DNA of 64,000 nucleotides from Cyprinodon diabolis (lineage: Eukaryota; Chordata; Actinopteri; Cyprinodontiformes; Cyprinodontidae). Shown piece after piece: positions 1 to 11,345 of the stretch (within the stretch, counting starts at the first letter, position 1; the number at the start of each line of letters is the position of its first letter). A program made the position numbers and the translations under genes. The notes below the pieces were generated by a model. That model worked only from the letters and a program-made list of their open reading frames with translations, ran no database searches and was not told where the DNA came from. The stretch is from positions 28,877,766 through 28,941,765 of the forward strand of contig CM060072.1 of NCBI GenBank assembly GCA_030533445.1, read 5' to 3'.

Positions 1-1844
1 GTTTAGCTGCTTGGAAGTTAAAAGATTTGCCATCTCTCCTTTTTGCTCTGCCTCCCTCTCTTTTAGCAGATTTCAGAGCAAAGCATACAACCTTTGTGAA
101 TTATTTAGTTTATTGACCTCTGCAGGGATTTAATATGAAGGTCATTTCCTGCTGGCAGAGAGAGAGCCGGTGGGGTCCTCAGGTGACACGGCCAAGGTCG
201 CCTGTCTCCCTCCAGTTAATAATATATTTGTCACACGCAGTGTGTTAGCCCCCGACACAGCACTACTGCCTTCCACTTGATTAGTGCAACCAATAAGGAC
301 TGCCACAGATAATAAAGTAGAAACTGGCTTAAGGAGATGTGTCAAATGTCCACAGCTTTTCGCCCCCCCCTCACACACACACACGTAACAGCAACATATA
401 CACACAAATTCACACCCCCTCTTTCCGTCCTCACCCTCTCTGCTCTTGCTTTATTGTTTCTGTGATGAAGGTCAAAGGGAGATGCTGAACAGACAGAACA
501 GCCTGGGGGCCACGGAGAGTCTGGCTGCAGCACCCGTTGCAGTAGGTACCAGCAGCCAACCTCCTCAAGTCTGCATGCAGTCTGCTGGAGTATCAGAGGG
601 TGCAGGGGAGTGAGCTGACCAGAGACATAGGGGCCAGTGGCTTGCAGCATCTGATGAAGATGGGGAGGCAGCAGCTCTCTGCTGGTCTCTGACCACCCCT
701 GTCACTGCTAATTGTCCGAGAGAGCTATGGGGCCTTATTAGTGCCGGCATTTGGCCGAGACAAAATGGCACCCCCAAAGGTGAAACTCAGTGAATTACGC
801 TAAGTGGAAGGAAGGAATTTACAACGGGGGTGGGAGTATGTTCCATTGGGTAGGTAGATTCTGGCAGAGTGGTGTGATGAAGGTAGTGGCGTATGTTGGG
901 CTGGAAGAGTCAGGGTTTTAAATCTGGCAGCTCTGAACATGCCATGAGCGCCGCATCATTGATTTATTTGCATGAGTGGCTGTACTAATGGGGAGCACAG
1001 GAAGCCCAGGCATGACAGGATGGTGGCAGGAAAGGTGCTGCGGTCAGGGCTGGGCTGCAGGCTTTCTCCTGGTGGAGACACAATCAGTCAGACAACTCCC
1101 ATAAAACTACAGACAAATAACCTTATTGGGATTTTTTAAACAGACAGCACAGAGTAGAGCATAAATGTGAAGTGGAAGGGAAATCAAACAAATATAAATC
1201 AGAATTAACTGAAAAGAAGTAGATCTATTTGTAGAAAATATGTAGCTATTCTGTGAAGGCCTCAGAGGTCTTTTAGAGAAGATTTTAGAACAATAAACAA
1301 CAAGCAGAGAGTACTGGTTAATCCATCTTCTCATAATGCAAAACAACAGAAACATGGCTGCATAGGAAAACTGACATAAGAATCAGCCAAGATGTACATT
1401 GAAGCACTGGAGGAGCTGGAGAGATTGACATTATTCATGCACATCACATATTTGGTCTTTATTTAAGAAGGGGAAGATAAGCTACAAGAACGAGCAGCAG
1501 AGAGCTGCAGTTCTATGTTTTGGCCACAGGTGGGAGCACCATTAGAAAACTCCGTAATGCCTCTTTCATAAAATGGAGAGAGAAGAATGAAAGAAACTTT
1601 TACAAGAATCTCTGTCTTCACTGAAATGTAGAATGTAGAGCATCTTGTGAAGTTATTAAGTCTTTTAGCACAACAGCATCAAATGATCAGATTCAGAACT
1701 ATGTATGGAAAAAAGCATGCTCCAAACATTCTTTCTGAAACAGGTTGTGGTATGATGACTTCATTCTCGTAATTTTTCAACTTCATTCTCATAATGTAGT
1801 GACTTTTTAACGTTACAACAATATTCTCATATTATTATTATTAT
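1..1844. other. Gene-free stretch, nothing recognised
   Basis: No open frame here has domain motifs or paired splice sites I can support. There is a short C-tract followed by a CA repeat near 363-384. Base composition in 450-780 is higher in GC than the AT-rich DNA after 1,100. I see no repeat family that recurs elsewhere in the window. Confidence 0.5.
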
Positions 1845-2296
1845 TGTCAGGGTTTGGTTGAGATTTGAGGACCCATATGCAGAGGCTGAGAGGCAGAGGC
1901 GAGTTCTTGCAGTTTTTAATGAATAAACACAGGTAACAGAGGCAGGAATACAAAATCCAACTTAAAATGTAAAACTTAACCAGAACCATGAAGTGGATAG
2001 GAGCATGTGGATTCAGGGAAAGGCGATGAGAGACAAGGTAAGACAAGGAACCGCACAAGGAAAGTATTTATGGGAGACTGAACAAAGAGAGGACTAACGA
2101 GCAGATTGGGAGCAGGTGTGAAGAGAGCAGTCTAGGAAGGAGTCAGGGAAATGGAGAACACAAGAGGGTAACAGAGGGCAACAAATAAAAACCAAATAAC
2201 TCAAATATATCCAGAAAATACTACAAAATAGGAATTAAACTAATAAAACTAGAAATATGGAGCAAAGTAAAACATAACAGAACCCAGACTGTGACC
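1845..2296 (-). mobile_element. Solo LTR-like copy, family A, antisense
   Basis: Starts TGTCAGGG on the plus strand and ends near CAGACTGTGACC. It shares the block GGACCC.ATGCAGAG...GAGGCAGAGG and the block GGGAGACTGAACAAAG with copies at 27.1, 48.8 and (opposite orientation) 60.6 kb. In sense (minus) orientation the family has a promoter-like middle, a late AATAAA-type signal in the 27.1 kb copy and TG...CA ends, which suits an LTR of a Gypsy-like retrotransposon. No target duplication is visible at this copy, so the ends are approximate. No internal retrotransposon coding sequence is attached. Confidence 0.5.
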
Positions 2297-5200
2297 GTTT
2301 TGACTTTATTCTGGTATTAAAAAATAAATAAATCTCTAAAGAGCCTGTTCCCAATACTCTGTCATACTATGAATCTAGGTCCAAGCAAATAATTAAAGGT
2401 ATTAGCAGGGAGGATATAAACAATACAACAACAATAAAGCAGGGAACAGCTGACAATTGTAAGCAATGAAAACATCTGATACAGCAAATACCAGATAACA
2501 GTAAAAACATTAAACAGTGGAAAACAGGAACATTAAAGGATAGTGACATTTTTTTTTTACTCTTTATATAAAAATATGTTAAAAGTTTATTATAGTTTAG
2601 CATCAGTTTTTCTTTAAACCAAACACGATAAACAATAAATCCTAAATGTTAAAATCTTTATGTGTTTCATCGTGATGTAAAATCACAGCTGCATCATGCG
2701 ACGACCAAATAAACCAGTTTAGATTCGTGAAATCCAGCAGACCAAACCAACAGCCTCTCAGTGGATGTAAAATGATTCCAGCCGGAGCTGATAAAGCTGA
2801 TATCATCCCAAATTAAACAGCGCAGAACAGATCAAGATGGGAGGTGAAATCTGCCAGAGCGTTAGCGTGATTTATGAACGCAGAACCTTTTCTCCCTATG
2901 AGCAGATTTGTTGAGTCTATTAATGACCCCTCTGTTCAGGACCTTTCCTCTCCACTCTGAAGGGCCCAGCTTCATCCATAACTCAGACGCTTCCTATCAT
3001 ATAAATCATTGTTCGTCTCCTCGTCTTTCCTCTGCCATGACAATTAGGCTTGCCGTTAGGACTCGTGTTTGCTAATCCAGATTAACTCTTCCCACCTGTG
3101 TTTCTGCAGAAGGTGTGAGGAGGATTAATGGACGCAATTTGCTACAATATTTGAGGCTGAATCACTGTAGTAACTTCTAGTTCAGATACTATGTCTTCAA
3201 CAGCTTAGTCCAAAGCTTCATCTCCACTGACTCTTTCAAAAAAACAAGAATCAGTGTAGAGCATGGGTGGAAAAAGATTAGCATTTGGTAACAGTTTAGC
3301 AAATAGAAAATTGTAAAATTGTTTGTTAAGTCCAGGTGGGCAAAGAGTTTTTTTCTGTCCCAGTCTTCCTTTGTCAGTTGATCAAACTCTGCCAAGCGCT
3401 CTGCTAGACTGGCATCAGAAATACCAGCAGATGAGTCTAAATGGAGCAGACTAGTACTAACAGTAGACATGCTGCTCTGTCAGGCTGTTTACCGTGATAA
3501 GTGATGTAAAACCTGGTGTTATCCAATGAAAAGTAACGCCACAATTGAATGCCAATGTGAGCTGTTTGTGTCGCTCAGAGTGAAGGTCGCTGTGGTTCAT
3601 GTTTATTACTTCAAAATCCGTTAAAAAATAGGAAAGCATTCAGTGAATGCCGCTCATTAAAGGCATTCATGTACAACACTGCTCACCACAGCAGAATGTT
3701 GCTTCTACTATGTTTTATGACTTGTGTGTTCAGGATGATACCCAAATGTTCAACTGTACTCATTTCTCCTACAGGTGTATCCCATACTTTCTTTATGGTT
3801 AACTGCAAATTTAACTTTTTTTTTTATAGCTTTTTCAATAAAAGAGTAAACTTCTTGTCAATTTAGCAGGAAGGCCATTTTTGTTAATGGCTTAAAACTC
3901 TCTCTTCCTGTTGTTGCTTTCTGCAGTTTTAGATTGAAAACCACACCTGGTAGCTGTCCAGGTATTCCTTCCTCTTTCCATTTCCAAACAGTCGAATCAA
4001 CAGAGATTTTGAAGATGTTCAAAGACTGGGATATTATTTATTCTTCACCACAACATTATCCCTGATTTGTCTGCTTTTTAATTTTTTATCTTATTTTTAA
4101 CAAACAACTCAGAGATTAAATTAGAGACACAGGTACTCCTTTTTACTTTTAAACAGTGGCAGATTTAAACAGATTGTGACCAAAGGCTGGAGCAGGCATT
4201 GGTTTCTCTGAAATAGGAAAACAACAGGTTCAATCAAACAGAAACATAAATTTGAATAGAATACATAGTCATTATATTTTTTTACCTTTTGTCTCTCTCT
4301 TCCTGCTCTCCTTTTCACATTGTCTGTCTCCATTTCTACTTCTGGACCTTTAACTTTGGCTTCTAACTCCCTTTTCTCATAGTCTTTTTATTTTATTCCA
4401 TTTTACCCTAAAATTGGCCTCAGCAAATCTTGCAATGAGGAAATCTGACATAAGAAAGAATCCCCAATGCCTGAAGGTTTTCCTGGAAATTCAACACAAA
4501 AACAACCTCCACAAAAAGGACATCAAATGTTAGATTTTTTCCCTCTGTAGCGAAAGCAAAAATAATGTAGAGTTTACTTCAAAGTGACTCAAAAGCTTCC
4601 CATCTTCAATGAAGAGTTTTATGGGGCCCTCAGGAAGTTGGGTTGGTTTCTGAAACCGCCTAGGTTTGCCTTGACTGTGCAAGAGGCCAAACTGAGTTTA
4701 TTTTGGGGTAATTGATTTAAAAGAGGCTATATATAGCTATATATATAAATATATACTGATCAACTCACCTGTACGGATACTGATTGCTCTTTTCATTAAG
4801 GAGACCTCGGTCAGGAGTCCCAGGTTAGGTGTTTAGGATAAGGCCTTTAATTCCAAGTAACTTTGAGGTTTAGACCTAATTTGCAACCAGACAAGCCTAT
4901 TGTAACAGCAAATAAAACAATATTGATTTCTGCAAGTGGCAACTGGGCTGTGCATCCTATTGATCAGGATCAAGCACTTATCACTCTCCAGACCCAGAGT
5001 GTACCTGTGTTAAGTGCAGATCCCAGGTCTTAATTATGGCGGTGGCCTTTAAATGGGTTCTCACCTAATGATGTTTGACCTTCTCTCCGGCCCAGCAGTC
5101 AAAGACTTGTTCTGCCTAAACTGGAAATAAATATTACAATACGGTAAGGTTGGAAACGGCTTCAATTAGATTTTTTTTCCTTACTGTCATTCAGTTGTTT

Positions 5201-5599
5201 CCTGTTAATACTGTGTTTTTGCAGTCCATAGATGTTCTTGTTCACGTTATCCACACAGCATACTCAAATGTCTTCCACAGAACACCAATTAATCTGTTAT
5301 CGCTGCATTAATTCCTGGTTGGCATGTAAAAGGGATGTAGAAGGTGGAATAATCCTCGACATCACCCCATCAGATGGCTTACAAAGAGAGAGAGATTTGA
5401 AAAAAAAAGAAAGCCAAGAAAAAGAAAAAAAGAGGTTTCATCTTGTTTAAAGAAAGTTTTTCTCTCCACTGTTACTGCATGCATGGTCAGTGGAAGGGAT
5501 TGCTCAAGAGTCAATAACAATGCAAGCAAAAGTTAACTGTCACAACATGGTTGTCCAGGAGGAGTGAATCCTGTGAAGTCGTTGATGATCAGCTCCTTA
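2297..5599. other. Gene-free AT-rich stretch
   Basis: No supported gene. A minus-strand frame at 3,189-3,470 begins with ATG and has a plausible amino-acid mix over its first 45 or so residues (acidic and leucine-rich, containing AEFDQLTKEDW), then turns into low-complexity hydrophobic sequence. I do not recognise it and see no donor site at the transition. A TA-rich tract with alternating TATA runs lies at about 4,727-4,758. A purine run occurs at 5,386-5,435. Confidence 0.4.
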
Positions 5600-5702
5600 G
5601 AATCTGAATGTATCCCCTGATTGAAGTGAGGCTGTAAAGTGCCTTGAGATGATGCGTGTTGTGATTTGGTGCTTTTTAAAATAAACTGCAGAATTGAATT
5701 AA
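5600..5702 (+). repeat. 3' tail of a teleost retroposon
   Basis: The sequence GTAAAGTGCCTTGAGATGA followed by a TTGTGAATTGG-like block, a TAAAATAAA-like block and GAATTGAATT is the familiar 3' end of a fish retroposon that ends in TTGAAT repeats. The same tail occurs in reverse orientation at 13,962-14,045 and at 57,119-57,167. This copy is degenerate and its 5' limit is uncertain. Confidence 0.45.
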
Positions 5703-8700
5703 AAGATTTCTTCAGGTTTCAAATTACGATTGGAAAACGATTTTTAAGGCTGATTTAGGATTTTAGGTCGCTTCTGTTCACCTGGTTTTACTAGTCTGAT
5801 GGTGTATGGAAACTCTTCCATTGTTGACTTCACCTCTGTTACCAAACTAAAAATGTTGTAGAAGTGGATTTATTCTAAAGCTCAAACAAGCAGCTGAAAA
5901 TAATCAGTATATTTAGGACTTGAAAAACTACAGGAGTTTGACAGTTTCAAAGTGTTGCTGTTTTTCTTCGTATGAAGCACAGCCATATGATTCAAATAGG
6001 AAACAGAAATGCTTATTCAGTGAAACATATGTAATATAGTGTTATTTTGGTAAAAAGTTAATTTCTGTTTTGTTATAATGCCCTACTGCAAATGTAAACC
6101 TGAATTTCAATAAACCAAACATTACCTGTCACATATCTGAATCAGTAACAATTAAAACAATTATTTTCATTAATTTCAGATGGAACTATTAACATACTTG
6201 GATTATATTTAACTGCACTTCCAATATTCACCACTGTTCGGTGCCGTTTCTCTTTTTCCTCTGAGGACAGAGCAACCGGTTTGCTTGGATTCGCAATGAA
6301 TCATGGGATACCCAAGGATACGGAGGATACAGCGGACCCGTCCTTCAAAATGGGAAAAAAGAAGGCTGCATTTGCTGGCTGCATAACAAGGAGTCTTCCA
6401 ATCCGAACAGATCTCAGCGCCGCGTAATCGGCCGATGAATCTGGCCTTCAGAGGGAGCAGCCGCTGAATTTGGACTCAACAAATGGGCAAAGATTCTTGC
6501 TCCCCAGGGCGGAAATGCGTCAACAATCCGATGACGAAATGAACAAAACAGCTTTACTGATCATTAAAGATTAAATAATTATCTAGCTTTTTGGAAATAT
6601 ATTAATTTTATGATTAAATCATTCCCATTCATTCCTTTTCCTATGTCTTATCCCATTGGGTGAGTGGGGTGGCGCTCTATCGCCCTCTATTTGCCAGCCG
6701 TCACTATTTTCTACCACTTTCTCTCCTGAAAAAAAAAATATGATAAACCATTTTGTGGTCTACCCTGTTGACGGTGGGTGTAAGTGATTGTCTGCTTGTC
6801 AGCACTCTTCTCCATGCTTTTTGAGGTCATAGCATTTAATATTTGTATCAAAAATCAGAACAGAAATAGTGAGAAAATATTCCTCCATCTGTAATTCATC
6901 TATGTACTATAAGCATGACCCTTCTTGATGATGCTCTGCATAACCTATTAATTAAGGGCCTATGATGGAACACTGTCAGTCAGGGTTCTTTTAGGTATTG
7001 GATCCACATACTAGGTCAATCAGTGGTTCCTCTTTCTTCTTTTCTTTATCTGTTTCCCGTGATCTTCTCAGATCAGTGGAGGAGGAAGAGAAATCAATGG
7101 AGTAAAGTAATCACTTGGCTGAAGATACAGCGAAGGCCCTCGGCCCGCCCAGCTACCTGAGTTCCATTTCACGCATCAGCAGCTGCAACACAAACATGCA
7201 GCACCAGTCTCTACTCTCATCTTAAACAACATGAGCAGCTTGACGCTCTGTACCCCTGGTGACCTATTCCTCCCCAGAGGAAACTCCTTGATTGCACTGC
7301 AGTATAGCACCACTGTTTGCCCAATAGCTGACTATTGATCCGCAGTCCTACACGCTCAGGCCGTAACAGCGCTGGTATTACTACTTTCCAAAAAGAAGAC
7401 AGGAAAATAAGAACCTTGTTTTTTTGATGTCATCAGCTAATGCACACAGAAATGATGGTGAGCTAATGGGGGCCTTAAGAACTTCTCCATTCAACAATTA
7501 CCCAGAAGATCTCCTTTGGTGTATAGCTACTCGTCACCAGACCAAGGCATGTTTCTTAGGCTGGATTAAAACTCTCCTTGGGTTTGTCGATTATTTCTAT
7601 CTTCTAGTCATACAAATAACTCAGCTTGTGGCCGTCCCCCCCATCTGCCTGGGGTTCAGAGCAGACCTCCCTCCTCTTAAGGCACAGTATGGTAGCTATT
7701 ACATTTGGCTGGCTTGAGAGCAGACTAGGTGTTTGTAAGGGGTCACCGTGGGTGGTGGGGAGTAGAAACAATGGGTGGGTATTTGTTTAAGAGCTCTGAA
7801 ATGCAAATGAGAGCATAAGATGAAGAGCTGCGAGACCAACTATGGACCAATGGGAGCTCTGTTCTAAAAGGTTAGAAAAAGATGGGAGGACTTTGACCTT
7901 AAATCCCAAACAGACAGATTCCGGCATGCGCCCAGGTCTCAGCTCTACACCCATGGTGTTTATAGACGGAGTCAGTGCTGATTTCCGTTTAAGCTGCCCT
8001 TACTCACCTCCTATTGCTGGTTGGTTTTAAGAAGCAAAGGAAAGGGTGCAGTCCATGTGAATCATGTGGTTTCTGGGAATGTATTTTGAAAATTATCAGC
8101 ATTAATCAGAAAAGTTGCTGCACTGCTTTCAGTTAGAAACATAAAGTACATACAAGCGATACCGCTTCTATCTAATTAATATTTCCTTTATAGAAACTAA
8201 AAAATGTTTTGTGTTTTTTAGTAAAAAAATCACGAATTAAACTGTTAAAAAATGTTGATGTATGTATAAAGATGATATTCTTTAAATGTTCCATAAATGC
8301 AAGTAGATGACAGTTATTTTTTCATAAACAGTATCATAAAAAGCAATGTTTGTGTTTCTTCTGCCCTCTGAACGCCACGGTTGCTCATCCTTAACGTTGA
8401 CTGGCTGATCCCAGCATGACTGGATAGGATATTTATTCAACATCAACATTCTATCTAATGTACTGATTTCCTCAACCATTTTACTTAGCTTAAACTAAAT
8501 ATTTGGTATCTACCATCTATCATACTTCACACAACCACAGCTAAACTTGAACAACCTGACCTTTTAAGGCTGATGTAATTAAGTTGCCATCGTTAGGAAA
8601 GCCATGAAGATCATATCTGTAAACACAGACATTTTCCTCTCAGTGTGAATGTCTAGTTTCATTTCTTACTCAGCAGTGGTGTGTTTCTGACTATAGCTTT

Positions 8701-9542
8701 AAAGCAGCTATAAGAAGAGCCAAGAATATACTTCAGCGATGACTGCTGGGACGCCGTCAAGGCCGAATCTCTTGGACTCTGACAGCAGAGAGATTAGTCA
8801 GTGGTAAAGTTTAGGTCTCTCCTTTAGCTGATAGGCAGAACATGTTCCTGAGTGGTGCAGGGTCACCCTGATCTCTGATGACTCTCCTCCTCCTCCTCTT
8901 TTTGCTCTCCTCTCATTCTCCTTATTTCTCGTCTGGGTTTTTTTCAGTGATGTTATCTTTTCACTCTCCTCCCACTCACTGCTGTTCTCTGAAGCTGTCT
9001 GTGGGATGAACGCCTCATTGTTTTTGTCCTTGCAGGCATCTGCAAAGTGTGTCCCTGGGTGAAGATGTTGTGTAGCTTTGCTCTCTGTTTGACCTTCTTG
9101 TTTTTAAAGGAGGTGAGGCCATGTCTTGGCCAATTATACTTTATGCATTCCTCTTCTCCTCCTGACTGAAAAGTTACGGTGTTATGCACAATGTTTTTGA
9201 CTGCAACCAAAACTCTTGCCTACTTGTAACTACGTATAAACGAGAAGCTTAATTCTGACGCTCTTTGTGTGGCGGATTTTAAAATGATGTAAAGCAATGT
9301 TTAACTCAAAACCCTGCAGGTGGTGAAAGTCTGGTCATAGCAATTTACTGTAATTTGATATCTGTGATATTACAATACATTGCTGTAAAAATACGACTGT
9401 ATACTGTTGCAGCATCAATGGAAAATCATTACAATAAGGCCCTGAACTTTTACAGTGTATTGTGAAATTATTGTACAAGTTGAGAATAATTTACAGGGAG
9501 ATTAAAACATAAATTCTGAAATAGTGAAAGTAATTCAAATGC
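5703..9542. other. Gene-free stretch with one GC-richer island
   Basis: No supported gene. The block 6,257-6,545 is clearly richer in GC than its surroundings and contains AATGAATCATGGGATA and a CCTTCAAAATGGG stretch. It resembles, from memory, a non-autonomous DNA-transposon family common in percomorph fish, but I see no terminal inverted repeats, so I only flag it. The rest is ordinary AT-rich DNA. Confidence 0.4.
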
Positions 9543-9770
9543 ATGCATCAATTTTTTCCTCCTTCATCCGTCAGGGTCACTGTGGGCATGGTGCCTGTCT
9601 CTAGTAGTCTATGGGCAAAATGCAGCATACAACCTGTGGGCTACTCTATAGAAGGAAGCCAGAGGACTGGGACAGAACCCATGCATTCATCCAGAGAACA
9701 AGCAATCTCCAACACTGGGCCAAGAATCAAACCTAGGACCCTCTTTCCATTCAGCCACAAATGAATACAT
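9543..9770 (+). repeat. Degenerate copy of dispersed repeat C
   Basis: Shares with the better copy at 17,082-17,410 the ordered blocks GGAAGCCAGAG, AGAACCCATGCAT, GAGAACA.GCAA..TCCA and AATCAAACC.AG.ACC. It is diverged, and the first half is hard to align. The family is common in teleosts; I cannot assign its class from the sequence alone. Confidence 0.5.
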
Positions 9771-9820
9771 TTACTGTACATTTAGATAACTAGCACATTT
9801 ATTACATAGACAATTCCAAG

Positions 9821-11345
9821 TTCCAACATCTACTGTTTAAACAAAGGTGTTGATGGCAGAAGAACAGCTGATATTTCTCTCCAGGATGGTGTCACAGCCA
9901 AACAGGAACAGACCAGATTAAACTACTATAATGAGAAAAAGCAGAGAGCATAACGTTATAGATTGAACTAACAAATACTGCAGAATGGGAGTATAGAGAT
10001 AGAATGAAGCAAAATTATGAAAAGGAGGTCCCTATGTCCTCCAGCAGTCTAAGCCTAAAGCAGCATGACTATAGAGATAGAGATAACCTGAGCCACTCTA
10101 ACTATAAACTTTATCAAAAAGGAAAGTTTTAAGCCTACCCTTAAATGTCATGATCTGCCCTGATAGTTAGCCTTAATTGTTCATTTCAGTCATCTGCCTA
10201 ACTCTGTCCGGCCTCTATCTCATCCACCTGCGTCTGTTCCTTTATATCCGCCTCAGCCTAGCTATCGAGGCCAGATCATTGTTTGATTTCTGTTCTTTTT
10301 CTTTCATGCCTGACGGTTCTGTTAGTTTTAGTTAGTTCCAAGGTTCGTGTCCTGGTTCCTGGCGGCCAGTGGATTTAGAGAGTTTTAAGGCTGATCTATA
10401 CTCAGAAACCAGGTCGCCTGCGTGTGTGTCGCAGTTAACCCAGATATTTCCCCGCCCCTATCCGCAGACACTCTGGTGAGCCTCTCCGAAATTGTAGGTG
10501 ACCACAGACAAAGCCGCAGACAGAAGGCATCTAATTGGTCAAATCTGCATCTGCTTTACACTATGCATATTTCCTGTTTGGTACCTTACTGGCTTGTTTT
10601 GTTTGTATGACCGCCATTGTGGAAAACCACTTGTGAAGATGGACCAGCTAGAAGAGCAAGGTGCGCGAGAACGCTGGGACCCTTTTTCCACCTGGATGCA
10701 CGCTCTTTTTCGCCCTAATGTCCCTCCGTTTTCGCACAAACACTCCCTGCAGAGTGGCAGTGATTACGTAGGTGGTGCCCTGCCCACCTCCTGCAGCTGC
10801 TGATGTCCACAGCTCAGCTGCACGCCTCTGTTCTGTTTGTCTGTTTTGTTTTAATAAACGTTTTGAACTTTCCTACTGACTGTCTCACCTTGAATACTGG
10901 GTCCATCTGTCCCTATTTTTGACATTAAAAGTAGACAGGGTGTCTGCATCATGGACTAAAACTGGTAGTTGGTTCCACAGGAGAGGAGCCTGATAGCTAA
11001 CAGATCTGCCTCCCATTCTACTTTTAGAAATTCTCGGAACCACTAGTAAACCTGCAGACTGAGAGCGAAGTGCTCTGTTAGGAACATAAGGAACGATCAT
11101 ATCATATCGGAGCTTGGCCATTTAAGGCTTTATATGTGAGGAGGAGGGTTTTAAATTCTATTCTGGATTTAACAGGAAGCCAATGAAGAGAAGCTAGGAT
11201 AGTAGAGATATGGTCTCCCCTTTAAATTTTCATCAGAACTCTGGCTGCAACATTTTGGATCAGCTAAAGGCTTTTAACTACAGTTTGTGGACTTCGTAAT
11301 AGTAAAGAATTACAATAGTCCAGCCTTGAAGTAACTATAAATATA
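9821..11345 (-). mobile_element. LINE 3' end (family B), split by a solo LTR
   Basis: On the minus strand, 11,121 down to 10,930 encodes the C-terminal tail of a LINE reverse-transcriptase ORF (VPYVPNR.LRSQ, LLVVPRISKS, APLLWNQLP, ADTLSTF). After the inserted LTR at 10,146-10,924 the frame resumes as a basic RLKTFLF-type end at about 10,135-10,110. The 3' untranslated part then runs down to 9,821. Related 3' parts lie at 18,262-18,480 and 58,985-59,265. The 5' end is truncated near 11,345. The clade is not determined. Confidence 0.6.
10146..10924 (+). mobile_element. Solo LTR of an LTR retrotransposon (779 bp)
   Basis: Begins TGTCATGATC and ends TTTTTGACA, so it has TG...CA termini with a TGTCA/TGACA inverted repeat, and it is flanked by the 5-bp direct repeat TTAAA (10,141-10,145 and 10,925-10,929). 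A TATA-like TTTATATCC lies at 10,241 and AATAAA at 10,853-10,858, in the order expected for U3-R-U5. Open frames inside have no retrotransposon motifs. It sits in the C-terminal coding end of a LINE. A solo LTR normally arises by recombination between the two LTRs of a full element. Confidence 0.8.

Noticed and set aside
3189..3470. Minus-strand ATG frame of 93 codons
   Set aside because: The first half looks protein-like but the second is low-complexity, there is no donor at the switch, and no family could be recognised.
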